A program made the translations under genes and the position numbers. From Hydractinia symbiolongicarpus (taxonomy: Eukaryota; Cnidaria; Hydrozoa; Anthoathecata; Hydractiniidae): a stretch of DNA of 64,000 nucleotides. Shown here piece by piece: positions 1 to 13,100 of the stretch. Location: positions 18,826,001 to 18,890,000 of the forward strand of contig NC_079888.1 of NCBI RefSeq assembly GCF_029227915.1, given 5' to 3'. The first letter of the stretch is position 1. Each line of letters opens with the position of its first letter. The notes beneath the pieces were generated by a model, which saw nothing but the letters and a program-made list of their open reading frames with translations, made no database searches and was not told where the DNA came from.

Positions 1-3000
1 AAGCTGTTGTGTGTAGCGCTAGCTTGGTTCATACAAAGCTAAACAGACCTCGCCAGGTCGTTTGCAGGGTTGTGCATCGTAAAGCTGTTGTTTGTGGCAT
101 GTTTTTAGGTAAAACATTAATTTTTAAATCCGAAATACACTAATTATATTGTTAATTGGTCGTTTCTTTTATCTATGCTTTTATACTGGTTTAACTAGCT
201 TGTGCAAAAGCTATGTTTGTACTAGGAGAGCTCCCAAAGCATACTGTCCCTTTGTTTTGTACTGTAGCTAATGTAGCTAACCAATTTAAAAGTGCTAGCT
301 AAACACCTTCCTGCACAGCATAAAACAATGTTTTACTCTGTTAAAGTGACTTCTTTTTAAAATAATTCTAGAAAATAAGTGGGAATTTCAATTTTCTGAT
401 TTGAGTTAAAGACCTTTTGGGAAAATTTAAACAAGTCATGGAAGCAGTAGCTACAGAATAGCAGTAGTATCCTGTATATGCAATACAAGGATGCTATAAG
501 ACAAAATATTGTTTATCTGTTTATCCTTTAAGATTAATTTTTTTATTTTTGAAGATTTAGCTAGGTAGTGAAATATAATGGTCTGAAAAGGCAATGACAC
601 TTAGCTACATAGTGAGTAATCTATATGTCACAACAAACATTTTGTGTATTAGTAAAGTGATAAACATAGAAAAAATGACAATAAATGTCCAGATAGTGTG
701 ACTATAGCGGTCAAATGTCCATAATGAAGCATCCCAGGTCCTTTTCGTGGAATTCAAAAATTCAAATATTTTGCGTAGAAAAAAGCTTATGGACTTGAAA
801 GTTGTTATGGAGTGCATATAGGTCAATGTAATGAAATTAGCATAAAAAATGTTTTTTGCATTGGCTATATATACTTCCTGAGTTTCAGAATTTAGGCATT
901 TCAAAGGACACAGATGAGACTTTTTAAACAAAACAATAGATTTTGACTAAAAATCAAGCAAATAGGTACCAATATTTTTAGCAAAATGATTTGTTTAAAG
1001 TCTCTTGATATGCTAAGAAATTTGATTAAGAAATGTTGATTAAGCTCGATTTGGCACATTTTTATATTCCACGACAAGGTATGAGTAGGTTAATACACAA
1101 AAACTCAGTTCATTTTGATACTGTTAGATACTATTTTTTTTAAGTATATACCAGTAAAATTTAACCTGAACCTCACTGTTTCTGAGCATGAAGCTGTTCT
1201 TATTTCATCAATGACATCAGTGACGTCATGACATCATGACTCACAATTTAAAAGTATGGGTACATATATAGTTTTTAACAGTAACAGCAGCATCTCCAGT
1301 ATGACAGCAAGCCTGTACTTTGATTGGAATCCTGCTTCACAACCCTATTTAAGATAATTGCAATCTGAATGCATCAGCAGCTATGGACCTCTTTTTAAAA
1401 ATTTCTCGTTTTTAATATGCACTGACACATAGTTTTGCATGTTACGCTTCACCAATTTGCAGAGCGGAAATTTCCTATGTTTGTTCTCTCTGCTTGCTTA
1501 AAAAATCTGCTGATGTGAGGCAAAAAAATATCATATTTGGCTATGTTGCATTGATTTTGAATGCTCTTGTGGTAAAATATTGTAATATGGCACAAAGATA
1601 AATTTCAGTTACTAGCAGGTCAGAGAATCCTGACCATCTCTAGTTTATTTAGTTTGGCATGCAAAAACTTATCCACAACACAGTATTTTCAAATTTAATG
1701 ATTCGAACATAGTTTTGATCAATAGCAACGTAACAGATAAACATTATTTAGTGTTTTATTATTGACAACAAATTAAAAGCAGTAAAAACGAGATTATTGT
1801 AGACGTAAGCCTGCACATTAGCTTCCCAACTTCTAAACTGTAACATGACTATTTCTATCCTGAAAGGATGATAGCCAATGTTGTCCCACATATAAATCAC
1901 TATTATAATATTGCACAACTTAACATAATGCTTTGATTACTGATTAGTGTTGTCATGGCCACACAATTTTTTCTGGAAAATATTGATAGATATTACAGAT
2001 CAGCCTAAAAATGTTTCTCATATTTTTCAACACTTTTTCTTCATTGGCATTGAAACAATTTCAAAACATGTATATATATACGGTTATTTTATACTGTGCA
2101 TATCCTTTCATTAATTAGTGATGCACGGAAAAGGTGAAAATGTATATACTTGTACCAAATTCTTGTCTTGTTTGCACATTATTTATCTGAGCTTTTGACA
2201 AAATCATTGCATCATTTTATCTTTAGGTTTAATTAAGAATGTTCAAGAATTTACACTAATCTGCGAGATGTGGCAGAACTAAAGTAGGTTTGTTATATTG
2301 TAAGAATTATTTTGTGGTTTTTATGTTGTTGTGAATTGCTCAAAGATTGATGATTGCATATACACAATTCTCTGTCCTTAAGCAAGATCTATTCATTCTA
2401 TTGTTCAAGAGTAATGAATCATAACATTCCTGACTATGGTACTTCTGAGAAAATTACAATTTTATCGCTGGAAAGTTAATTATATATACTTCCAAAAAAA
2501 ACCCTACCCAACCAATAAGTAATCAGATCACATTGTTTCAAGAAAACCGAATAGCAGGACTTTTAGTTTCAAACTTTTTTTACTGTTGCTTTTTACACAT
2601 AAGTGTATATATATGTAGTAGGTTGTTGTAGAAAAGCACAAATACATTTACTTGTCCTTAACAAATTTCTTTATAAAATGCTGTAATATCATACAAATAC
2701 GTATTTTTTTTACCAAGAAACCTATACGTTTGAGGTGTTGTCTGCATGTTTCTTATACTTTTTAGTTTTCCTCAAATTTGCTAAGCCTGACCCAAGAGCT
2801 CTGTCAATTATCAGTTTTTTCAATATATTTTTTCAATATTTCAGGTGTAACAGTTAAAAGTACCCATAATCTCAGCCAGATCTTGTATGAACGAAATAGT
2901 GAAATAGTGAAACTCACTTTGTTTTCTTTTAGGCCACATACTCGACACCTGCTAACACAATGTAACCGTTTAATTCGAATATTTGATGAAATAGTACCCA

Positions 3001-3080
3001 TATTTTATGGTTTATATATCAGGTTTAATTTATTTCTTGGTGTTAGGTATCTCTAATATCAAACAAAATTATTGTGTAAG
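1..3080. other. AT-rich stretch without a recognisable gene
   Basis: No reading frame here has a recognisable motif, exon-like boundaries or coherent composition. The short frames are chance openings in A+T-rich DNA. Scattered GCTAGC-type motifs and poly-A/T runs are all that stand out. Confidence 0.6.
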
Positions 3081-3102
3081 TTACTGTCTGATTTACCAAT
3101 TT

Positions 3103-3830
3103 ATTTGGCCGCACCGTGCATTTTGTTTCCATGAATCTATTGAGATGCTTATTGTATGATTTTTTGGATGGCCGCACAGGTGCATTTTGTTTCTTGAATC
3201 TATTGAGATGCATCAAGACTGTATTTATCGATCTTGCTCAAAATGGACCATAAATTTTCAATTTGATGCATGGATGGCCGCACCGTGCATTTTGTTTCCA
3301 TGAATCTATTGAGACACATATTGTATGATTTTATTGGATGGCCGCACAGGTGCATTTTGTTTCTTGAATCTATTGAGATGCATCAAGACTGTATTTATCG
3401 ATCTTGCTCAATATGGACCATAAATTTTCAATTTGATGCATGTCTGTAGAATTCAAGTCTTATATTGTACTAGAATGTATGATTTTATTTGGATGGCCGC
3501 ACCGTGCATTTTGTTTCCATGAATCTATTGAGATGCTTATTGTATGATTTTATTGGATGGCCGCACAGGTGCATTTTGTTTCTTGAATCTATTGAGATGC
3601 ATCAAGACTGTATTTATCGATCTTGCTCAAAATGGACCATAAATTTTCAATTTGATGCATGTCTGTAGAATTCAGGTCTTATATTGTACTAGAATGTATG
3701 ATTTTATTTGGACGGCCGCACCGTGCATTTTGTTTCCATGAATCTATTGAGACACATATTGTATGATTTTATTTGGACGGCCGCACCGTGCATTTTGTTT
3801 CTCTTAGTCCAACGAGATATATTAAGACTC
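3103..3830 (+). repeat. tandem satellite, ~220-bp unit with two internal half-units
   Basis: The phrase GGCCGCACCGTGCATTTTG recurs at about 3106, 3275, 3497, 3716 and 3781, and a variant, GGCCGCACAGGTGCATTTTG, at about 3170, 3341 and 3560. Each is followed by a TGAATCTATTGAGA block. Full units step by about 169 (deleted copy), 222 and 219 bp. The copies are nearly identical, so the array has been homogenised recently. It contains no gene. Confidence 0.85.
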
Positions 3831-3861
3831 CATTACTTGATAAAAAAATTTTATAATAATA

Positions 3862-3985
3862 ATACCCGTAATCTGAGCACGAGAAAAAAAGTTGTGCTAC
3901 GCACATATGAGGTAGCACATGCGATATATTTTTATCGACTTTGTTGCAAGAATTTATAGGACGGAAAAATTCGTGGATTTTTCCA
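3862..3985 (-). repeat. dispersed repeat with TGGAAAAATCCA dyad (diverged copy)
   Basis: The segment reads ATACCCGTAATCTG at one side and GTGGATTTTTCCAC at the other. It is the reverse-strand relative of the tandem copies at 19281-19655. Other diverged relatives are at about 5215-5345 and 30298-30385. Confidence 0.55.
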
Positions 3986-3989
3986 CGAA

Positions 3990-5600
3990 ATACCGATGCA
4001 GGAAATTGTACGACAGGCAAAAATTTGAGTGCCGGCGGACGAGCTAGCTAACGGCTAGTCTCAATTAATTGCGCACATTTAATGGACTGTGTTGTGTATG
4101 GATAATTTTTTTTCACTGTCTACTTCGCGGGGCACTTTTACTCTACTATCCAAGTCGGCTCTTATAACACGACCTGTGTGTTTTGTACTAATAAGACAAA
4201 AACTTCAGCAAAATTTTTGTTAAAAATGTAATTGACACGCTTTTGTTATGGTAATAGGAGTTTGTTTGCCTCGTTTAATCTAAAAGCCTGCTTAAATATT
4301 GCTGCAGCCCACGTGAATTTATACTCAAGAAAGTATTTGTTGTTGTTTCAACCACGTTGCTAAACTTTTTAACAGTAAGAAAGTAAAGTAACTACTTATG
4401 TCTTATATGAAATTATACTCAGAACGCATCCTGGCGTCGATCCAAAGGCCTATAGCTGTTTCCACGAAATCACGAATTGGGTGAATATATTTAAGAAACA
4501 AATTAGTTTTGTTTCAATCATGTCATTAGCCATCTTAAGAATAAATAAAATTGCCAAGTGAGCAATTTGAGAATTGAGATCGGGTTTTTTTCATTGGATA
4601 TAAAGGGGTTCTGTGACTCTTAAATTTTCTTTTGTGTTTAACGTTATCTATTATTTTAAATCAATTATTACTATAAGTTGAGAAACATGACTCGTTGAAT
4701 ATAAATGTTTTCAGGTGGCCAGATTTCTCACCAATACGAATGCTATCACAGCCAGAATTAATTATGAATTAATTTAGAGCGAAGGGTAGTATAATAAGAG
4801 AAGTACTGTGGAATTTTAAAAATGATTCTAATGTTGACTTCAGGTTGTACACTAAACAAGGTTTACAATAAATCAAACGGCAAAAAAGGCATTGATTGAT
4901 GCAATTTTATATATTATCATATTTTATGTATTTTCTGTTCCTTTGGGCAAAACGCTTGTCAACAATCCTCCATTAGATACATTTCTGTTCCCGTCATCAT
5001 GCAATCACATAAAACACCACAATTTTTCATTTTACATTTCTATCCCTTTCTGAATTAGTAATTCTTGCTATTAGCATTTTGGGGTGCATTTGTGGTAACT
5101 ATGGCTAGTAATATCCGTATTCTGTCTGTGGGTGAAAACCAGGTCGTGCTAACCACGCCCAAATAAGTGATCCATAAAAACACAGGCGGGAACTTACTTA
5201 CTTACTTACTATACGGAAAAGATTTTTAGAATCCGTATTCTGTCTGCGCGCGTGAGAAAAAGTCATGTTACGGACAAACGAAATAGCAAATGCGATATAT
5301 TTTTATCGACTATACTACGTCGGGTTTTTCCCCGCGAACCTGTGGGATTTTTGGCACACCAAAGACTAGTATGGTCAAAATAATTATTTGCGAATGTGCA
5401 CTTACACCATTTTTTTATCATTTTTATATTTGATTAAATGTTTTCACAGTACTAAGGTCTAAAAATGTATAATGTCATTAATGGTAATTAACTATTGTTT
5501 AATGAACGCAACCATTACTTTTAATATTGTGTTTTTTCATTTAAATTACCTTGTTTTCGGCATATACTTTTGAAAGAGATCTTGTAGACCAGTTCCTTTC
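3990..5600. other. non-coding stretch with one diverged dispersed repeat
   Basis: No gene is visible. Positions 5215-5345 carry a diverged copy of the dyad repeat family (CCGTATTCTGTCTG, then GCGATATATTTTTATCGAC), and ACTT repeats three to four times near 5195. Confidence 0.5.
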
Positions 5601-5615
5601 AATAATGTTTCTATG

Positions 5616-5700
5616 CAACCTTGTTCCCAGCGCCTCTTATTTCTATTTCGGCTCGCCGTCCCAGTATAATAAAAGACAACATGTGCTGGAAACGAGGTTG
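5616..5700. repeat. short inverted repeat, hairpin MITE-like
   Basis: The left arm CAACCTTGTTCCCAGCG pairs imperfectly with the right arm CGCTGGAAACGAGGTTG-like sequence about 50 bp away. This has the form of a small palindromic element. No target duplication was resolved. Confidence 0.4.
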
Positions 5701-5774
5701 TTTTCAATGCCTTTTAAAAACAAATCAAGTATCAATAGCCTTGACTATTTCCTAATAAAGTGTTTCTCCCGCAT

Positions 5775-6023
5775 TTAAAAGGATACATTTAAACGATGTA
5801 TATCGTTGTGTGTGCTGTGTCCAGCCATAAATCTAAACTGTATGTTGTTAATGTAAGCTTGGGAACGAATAAGATTTCGAACAATAGGCTTCAAAACTTT
5901 TATGTTCTGGAGCTTGGTGCCTCTGTAGTTTCCTTGATATGTTGCATTGCCGTTTCTTGCATAACAGTTTTTAATAAACGTGTCCTTCCAACGACTTTTC
6001 TTCATGGACGATTTGTTTGTCAA
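5775..6023 (-). pseudogene. non-LTR retrotransposon reverse transcriptase fragment
   Basis: An 82-residue frame contains GNYRGTKL, then about 30 residues later QFRFMAGHSTHNDIH. These match the fingers/palm entry of LINE reverse transcriptases (family form NYRG-I-L ... QFGFM-GRST-DAI). Nothing of motifs A to C follows, so this is a dead scrap. It could come from the same LINE type as the 28.2-29.1 kb remnant. The identification rests on motif shape only. Confidence 0.55.
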
Positions 6024-6672
6024 GTTGTGTTATTGCATTACTATATCTCTGTCATCTGTCAACTGTATCGTCTTTTCCTTGCCATATCTTCTGGATAGTA
6101 ACGGGAAGTTTTCCATGTAACAAATATAGCAGGGGCATTTAACTGCTACTCAGTTGTTCAGAGAGTTCTTATTCCAAGGAAACTCAACATTTAAAAGTCT
6201 TTGATAATGTTCCTTCTAAGCATGGAATATCGGAAACTAATGTTTTGTAACTAGAAATAAACAAATGATCCGTACTTCTTTGAAAAGCACAAAATCCCTC
6301 TCCGTTGGCAAGAGTTTCCAATTCGAACAAATTGTCCCAACAACATTTGCAAATTGTAATATGTGCGCTCCAATAAAAGCACCTCAGCCTCTCCTAGCGA
6401 AAAGAGAGAAAGAACTCTATTCAGATCTGCTAAGCCACAATAAAGTCCTCGTTTCGACAGCTACAGCTGTCATCGACGGGCAATGATCGTAATCATCTTT
6501 GGCTATTTATTATTTGAGGATAATTAGAGGATCGAAATCAACCAATCAGATCACAGCGATTAAAGTAATTAACTTTTTCACGGACCCAGATGGAAGCAAT
6601 GGATTGATTAAAATCTTTTCTTTTTTTCTAAAAGTTTTTGTTACGTTTGTCCCGAACCATTTTGCACTTTTT
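6024..6672. other. no recognised gene
   Basis: Short frames on both strands show no motif or exon-like boundary. The stretch probably belongs to decayed retroelement sequence between the LINE scrap and the Penelope-like element. Confidence 0.4.
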
Positions 6673-7985
6673 CTAAATATTCGCTTTCCGAAGTGCAGGT
6701 AACCATATTTCTGGAAGTTGATAGGAAATACTATTGATGTGAGTATTTCTGTCTATACTATTTATGGTTTCTTTCACTTTTCTTGCTTTCCAACCAGACT
6801 CTCGGTCTATGATCTTTTTATTGTCCCAGTCAATAACATGATCATTCTTCCAGCTATAGTCCGCAATCTCATTTTTGTCTGTATCTGCGTTGCGTACAGC
6901 TCTTTTGTGCTCTTGCACACGTTGTTTGAACATTCGTTTCGTTTCACCGACATAAACAGCATCACAATCCTTACACGGGATTTCGTAGACAATTACATTG
7001 ACTCTCTAGACATAATTTGTCTTTCGGATGCGACAGTATACTACGTAGCGTGCTTTTAGATTGAATCACTGGCTTTATGTTATAATCTTTCAATACCCGA
7101 CGAAGTATGTTACTTGTCTCTGGTATATACGGCATACACACTGTTCATTTTCTGCATCCTCTCCGTCACTGTTCTTATCAGTTCTGTTCCTGATTTTCCT
7201 CTCAACCCTTTTAATTGTTTGTCTCAAATACCCATTTGCAAGTAAGGCGTTGTTTATATGAGATAACTCTTTCTTTCGGTCATTCTCTCCACTGACTACA
7301 TTGACTGCTCTGTCCAGTAATGAAGACACCGCACTTTCTTTGCAGGACAGTTGGTGATTGGATGTGTGGTTGAGATATTGATCAGTATGAGTTGGTTTGC
7401 GGTATACTGATACTGATAAGTTACCACCGTTTCGAGACACTAGAGTGTCTAAGAAAGGAAGCGTACCGTTCTTCTCGTGTTCAGTTGTAAATTGAATCTT
7501 CGGGTGCAAATTATTGATATGTTCATGAAATGCGTCTAGATGTGCTCTTTTAATTATTAAAAAGACGTCATCCACAAATCTTTTCCAAACTCTTGGAGCG
7601 TGATCTGCAGTTGTTAAGGCGTCTCATGAGCCTGCATATATATTTCAGCTACCACAGGAAGTTGGGCCATCCATAGCCACACCGTCAGTTTGCGTAAAGA
7701 AGTTACCGTCAAATAAATACCATGTTTTTGTAAGCACAACTTGGACCGAGGACATTAGTTTGTCTATAGGGATGCGTGTTTTGTTCTCATACTCATCATC
7801 ATTTAGCAGTAATTCCCTGATGATATATAATGTGTCCTTTATCGGTACATTTGTGTACAGTGAAGTAACGTCAAATGATACCATATACTCGTAGCCTAGA
7901 TTAAACTCGCTTGTTGATGACATGATAATATGTATATTATTCAATGACAATGACTGAACAGATAAGTGGTAATATTTTTAAAATA
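6673..7985 (-). mobile_element. Penelope-like element remnant: RT plus GIY-YIG endonuclease
   Basis: Read on the minus strand, 7950-7645 gives the RT block with VSFDVTSLYTNVP, the signature palm motif of Penelope-like RTs. A short broken stretch follows, then 7575-7090 encodes VDDVFLI (catalytic DD) and FLDTLVSRNGG ... VYRKPTHTDQYLNH, also typical of the family. A frameshift near 7130 leads to a segment with TLRSILSHPKDK, then YEIPCKDCDAVYVGET and a tail to 6673 (EHKRAVRNA ... WDNKKIIDRESGW) that matches a GIY-YIG endonuclease. The order RT then GIY-YIG is that of Penelope elements. At least two frameshifts and a missing N-terminus make it inactive. Confidence 0.85.
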
Positions 7986-7989
7986 AAGT

Positions 7990-8375
7990 CCTCGGTGGTT
8001 TTTTGTAAGAAGAAAACCTTTCCTAAAAATTTAAATACCCTGTCTAAATTTTCTTATCTTTTGATATATCCTCCTAGATAATGCAAAACACTGGAACAGT
8101 AGTCACAGTAAGCACCTACTCACCCAGCACCCCTGATTGTAATGAAAGAAAATGCCAAACCATATAGTTAATGTGTGCGCAAGTATCTGGAAAAAACATT
8201 CTATAAATTCTATTAGGTTATTCTTATGTCAATTGATTTCCGTCGCCGCTACGCTGGGCTGAATCTTTGAAATTGCCTGATGGAAGATAGAGATATACAT
8301 ATGTATATGGTGGGCTCGAACCACCAACGGGGCTCGATCCTGTAGTGAGAGAAAAGGCAATTGCAAACTCGTCTC
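7990..8375. other. no gene seen
   Basis: The sequence is A+T-rich and lacks coding signals. Around 8310-8340 it holds GGGCTCGAACCACC and GGGCTCGATCC, which look like reverse-strand tRNA T-arm fragments. They may belong to the SINE-like unit that follows. Confidence 0.4.
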
Positions 8376-8380
8376 ACTAT

Positions 8381-8453
8381 CGGAACGATAGCTCAGTTGG
8401 CAGAGCAGTGGGGCGCTAACCCAATGTTCGCTGGTTCAAATTCCGCTCGGTCA
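8381..8453 (+). ncRNA. tRNA-like sequence, probably a SINE head
   Basis: TAGCTCAGTTGG fits the Pol III A box exactly, and GGTTCAAATTC fits the B box with small changes. An anticodon-like arm TGGG/CCCA encloses a 7-nt loop reading GCT at the anticodon place, but position 33 is C instead of U. The acceptor arms do not pair well. A tRNA-derived SINE or tRNA pseudogene is more likely than a working tRNA. Confidence 0.5.
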
Positions 8454-8519
8454 GGTTTTCACTTTCGCCGATAGAGATCACCTCCGCTTCTGAATATTGT
8501 ATAATGTATATGTGCCCGG

Positions 8520-8625
8520 TGCTGTGTTCTACTGCTGTTGTTCTACTACTGTTCTATAAATTGTATGATATGTAATACTACTGTTCTACTACTGTTCTAT
8601 AAATTGTATAATGTATAATACTGTA
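8520..8625. repeat. short tandem duplication (~55 bp)
   Basis: The block CTACTGTTCTATAAATTGTA with flanking sequence occurs twice in a row with small differences. No coding meaning is seen. Confidence 0.6.
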
Positions 8626-8892
8626 CCCAGAATACACACACCTTTTAATTTCTGCCAATTTAATGACCAATCTAAAGACCAATTATGTAGCTAGCAAACC
8701 AGCTAGGTACACAAAATAGTGCTTTGATTAGAGTGCCTTCTTTTTCTTAAGGAACCATAAACAAACAAACTTGATCTTGCTTTGCAATTTTTTTCCATCG
8801 TGGCTGGTAACCTAACTCCTTCTTTGGGAAAAACAGGAGGCTAAAAATAAGTTCCAAACGACACTTTGTGTGTCCATTTATAGTTTAAAGTT

Positions 8893-9475
8893 GCGGAAAT
8901 AGTGCCTGTAGGTAAATAAGTGGATGTGTTTGTCATCTTTTAGCAACACGCTTATTCCAATTTAGTGCGGAAGGTCTATCTAGGCTAAATTGTGACGGAA
9001 AACGGTACTATAGCTTGCCCCTCTAACCTATGAGTAAAGTTACACTTGCCCCATGCGCCCCTCATTCCTATAAAAAAGAATAAACACCCCTGCATTCGCA
9101 TAGATGGCTTCAGTGTTGAACGGTGTCTTTTTATGTCAAATGCACCAATCTCCAGTCCAATAAGCGCATTTCTACTATGTATGGTTGTTGAAATAGTGCC
9201 TGCAGATAAATTAGTGCGTGCGGTTGTTATCTTTTAACAACACGTTTATTTAAATCAGGTCCAGAATGCATGTATAGGCTAAAATGTGACGAAAAACTGT
9301 ACTATAACTTGCCCCTTTAACTTATAAGTCTAGTCACACGTGCCCCGTGCGTCCCGTCATTCCCCACAAAGGATAACGATAGGACAAACGACCCTGTATT
9401 CTGATGAACCGTGTCAGTGCTAAACAGTGTTTTTATGTCAAATGTACCAATTTGTAGTCCGATACGCACCTTTGC
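8893..9475 (+). repeat. diverged tandem duplication, ~290-bp unit
   Basis: Two successive blocks (about 8893-9170 and 9187-9475) share the same order of phrases: GAAATAGTGCCTG, ATCTTTTA-CAACACG, CTATA-CTTGCCCCT, CTTGCCCC or GTGCCCCGTGCG, and TTTTTATGTCAAATG. The copies have diverged noticeably. They lie upstream of the large 20-exon gene. No ORF is shared, so the duplication looks non-coding. Confidence 0.7.
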
Positions 9476-9479
9476 CTCC

Positions 9480-10144
9480 CAACCAACCCGTCCAGCAACT
9501 TATCGCGAGCGATTGTAATTATGGAAAAACAATAAAAAGTATAGCGTTTACATAAGTTATGAGTATAGAGTTGTATTTCGCCTCACAAGTTTGTAGCTTA
9601 GAATTCGTGGAGACGCTAAATAGTTTAGTATTTAAGGATGCGCAACCTTGATTGCGTCCAACGAACAAAAGGTTTTCAAATTTGAGCCTCTATATTGGCT
9701 AAAACGCCCGTTAAAAGATAAAAAATGTTTGTCCTATGTAATGTGTGTAATGCCTCTTAAGTCAAAAAAGGATGATATAAACTATTATAGGCGGTACATA
9801 AATATTGGCAGTCATTTCTTCTTTTTACTTATTAATTTTTTCTTTTTATTTATTAATTTCTTCTAATAGTCATTTTTATTTTTTATCTAGTCAGTTGCCC
9901 TTTCTTGAGCGTCAAGCAATAGTTAAAAGAGAATTCAAATCCTTATCCCCTCCCCCTGTTTCCAGCTGTGATCATTCGGAAAATTGTTAGTTAATTTCTG
10001 TCGATTTAGTTCATTTAATTAGTCAAAACAAGACAGTCCCGACAATTATCTTACTTAAAATTCAATTATTCTCATGAAAACGTGCTTTTTTCTGTATATG
10101 TCGTGACCTGTATTTGTAATTACAATTGCAGTTTAAAATAGACA
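9480..10144 (+). promoter_or_regulatory. upstream region and 5' leader of the 20-exon gene
   Basis: An acceptor-like pyrimidine tract ends in TTGCAG at 10130-10131, 13 bases before the ATG at 10145. A stop (TAG) lies in frame just upstream of that ATG. The acceptor may mark a 5'-UTR exon or a spliced-leader addition site. No TATA box or other promoter element can be fixed by eye. Confidence 0.4.
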
Positions 10145-13100
10145 ATGGATCAATCTATTGCAAGCTTACTCTCCGTTAGAAAAGATGGTTCCCCAGGAAG
10201 AACATATTACCTTCATAGTTCGGACAAAGACTTGCTCATTGGAACCTCGTAAGTCAAAAAAGAATTTATTATTATTTAAACAACAGTCCTCATTTAACAT
10301 ACATGAGTAAAAAAACCGCAACCGCATTTTAATTGTAATTGTAATAAGCGTAATCTATCTACAACCCTGGACACGATATTTGTGGCCGTTTTTTGCTATT
10401 TCTCGAAATGGCACAACAGCATGCTTTGGTCAGTCCTTTGCATAAGCTGCAACAGTTTACTTTGCCGGGGTGTAGTAAACAACCTTAGAAATTGCTTGTG
10501 ATTACGATCTTCGAAGTTACGCCCGCGGATTTTGACTGGAGCCCAAAATAAAACAAGCATAATTCTCAAAACGAGGAACAATCCGAGTCTATATTTTGAC
10601 GAATGACGCCATTGTTCATAAGCACAATTACAGAGCTGCATCAGCAACAAAAACAACTAATTTTCACATAAACACATAAATTCCAGAGAACTTTAAGAAA
10701 ACATTTCCATAAATAAGAACAAAATAACGCTAAATTCTGAAGTTGTGCTCTTATACTTCTGGTTAAGAACAAAAGCCAAGATTTCACTGATTCTTATAAA
10801 AAAGCGTCATCTCCGGGGTTGGAAATTTATAATAACTTTTGTAACCTCAATTTTTTATACAGAACTTTCTAAACATTTTTATAAGAATCAGAAATTTGCC
10901 TTTAGCTGTTTTTTCACATGGTTAAGGTGGGTTTATACTTATTTTGTTTTCCTATCTTAAGCATTTTTTATTCATTTTACAGTACATAACAAATCCTCGC
11001 AGTCCGAAAGGTCAATTGATCCCGCAAAAAATAAATTTACCACGGAAGATTTGCCCATGTTTTTTTTTGTTTTTAGGAAGAAAGAAAAATTCAGTAAAAT
11101 TGTGCCTTCAAATTGTTTTTATTTCGCTCTTTTTCTCCAAACAATCTCAGCCTCGTGTATGGTCTTACTAAAACCCTTTTAATTTCACAATGACTAAAAG
11201 CTTTTGTGTTTTTATGTTTTGTTTTGAATAATTGTTGGTACGAGTAAAAAAATTATGATTACCTTTCTTCCATAGTCCTAAAGCGAACATCCAGATAAGC
11301 GAGGCAACATATGAAAATATTGACACATACCATTGTAATTTGTCGTTAGAAGATAACGCGGTAATTTTTTCTCATTTTTATTTTCTAATTTTTATCCGTC
11401 ATTTTACTATCCAATTGATGTAATTCTTCCATTTAGTATATTTTACGTATTACCACGGAAATTTTTCCAACGTTTATCAATGGAGATGAAGTCGCGTGTG
11501 CAACACCATTGAAACATGGCGATGTGATTTCAGTAGGAGATAAGAAGTTTAAATTCTTTTATAGCAGAGGTATACATTGCCGCTAGTATATTCAATTTAA
11601 AATGCGTGGGTTAACAGGGAAGTATCAGTTAGAGAACTGAATTTTAAGAACCAACTGATAATTTCTTTTTTAACTCTAAATGAGCGATTTTTTACCATTT
11701 TCTTTTTCAAGCAGATGTATGCTTTGATACTAAGCCATCTATCATGCATGCTTTTACTATTTATTACTCCCTTATCTATGAAGTATATCTACACAGTTCA
11801 AACATTAATATTTAAATTTAATAAGTAAATATTAAATAAGAACTAAAATTAAGGATAAAAAACCTTTGGAACTAGATCCATTCGTCAGGATTGTTATAAA
11901 AAACCGTTTTCCACTGGGAGTTACTTTCAGCAAAAAAACGAAAATACGTACTTTAATCCCATACACCCCATGTGTACTACAGTATGCATCTTTGCACGAC
12001 TTATGCTTTAAAATTTAATATGTGACTGTGTTCTTTAGATAAAAAATTTGATATACCTCTCGATGAATTGAAATATCTAATGAATACGTTAGAACCGGAG
12101 ATACACATGATCATGTCGGGAAAGGTAAAAGTTGGAGGAACATTTAGAGTAGCATGCTATGTTGTGCATTTGTGTAATTTGTGTCATTATTTGAAATTTT
12201 TAGACTGCGACTGATAGATATACACTGTACATAAATGGTGGCGATGATAGACGTAAGCGTTATATATAAAATTTCATGATGAAAAGTTCATTCTCCAAGA
12301 TCTTGTTGATAAACATTTCTTTAATGTTAGACATTTTCGTGTTTCTGTGTAACTGTTATCTGTTCAGTTTTGCAAACCTCTATAAACCACACATCTATCG
12401 TTATACTGTTTTATGTCATGCTTTACTACATCATATAGTTTTTTATATGTTGATATAAGTCATATGAAGGCTAACTGAATCTTCTAGACTCTCTTGATAC
12501 CAACAATGGTTTGAACTACTTCTCAGATGGGATGGTAGAATATGTTACTGGCAAATTAATCACTTGGTTTTCTAGCCCCAAGGTAGTTGTTTTGTATTCC
12601 TGGTTGCGCAGTTGTTTTTGTCTCGATCGCATTTGACAATCATACTAGTCTGCATTATCTATTTGAGACCGAAAGGTAGTTAAAAAATTCATGTGATGTG
12701 TAAAAAAAATACTTGTTTTAGTTCTTTGACGGTGTTATGAAAGTCTTGTTGCCAGACACCCTGGTTTTAGTGTTAAGCAAGATTCAAAACATCAGTTTTA
12801 AAAAGGTAATCTGTGTTACGGTATTTATAAAGCTTACAATTAATAGTTACCTAGATAATTAATAATTTTGTTCGATGATTTTGTAGGCGTTGACCCTAAC
12901 TTTAGATGGAGAAAGCTTCGCAAGTGCTTTATCTGTAGAAGAAAATGAAGATAATTCATCCCTTGGTAAGCAAACATAAGGCTATAAACATAATTATAAA
13001 CAGGATTTTTTTACCAAATTTAAATTTCACATTATATTTACGTTCTGTTGTTAGTGTCACTTACTACAACTGAAAAACAGTCCATGTCAGAAACAACAAA

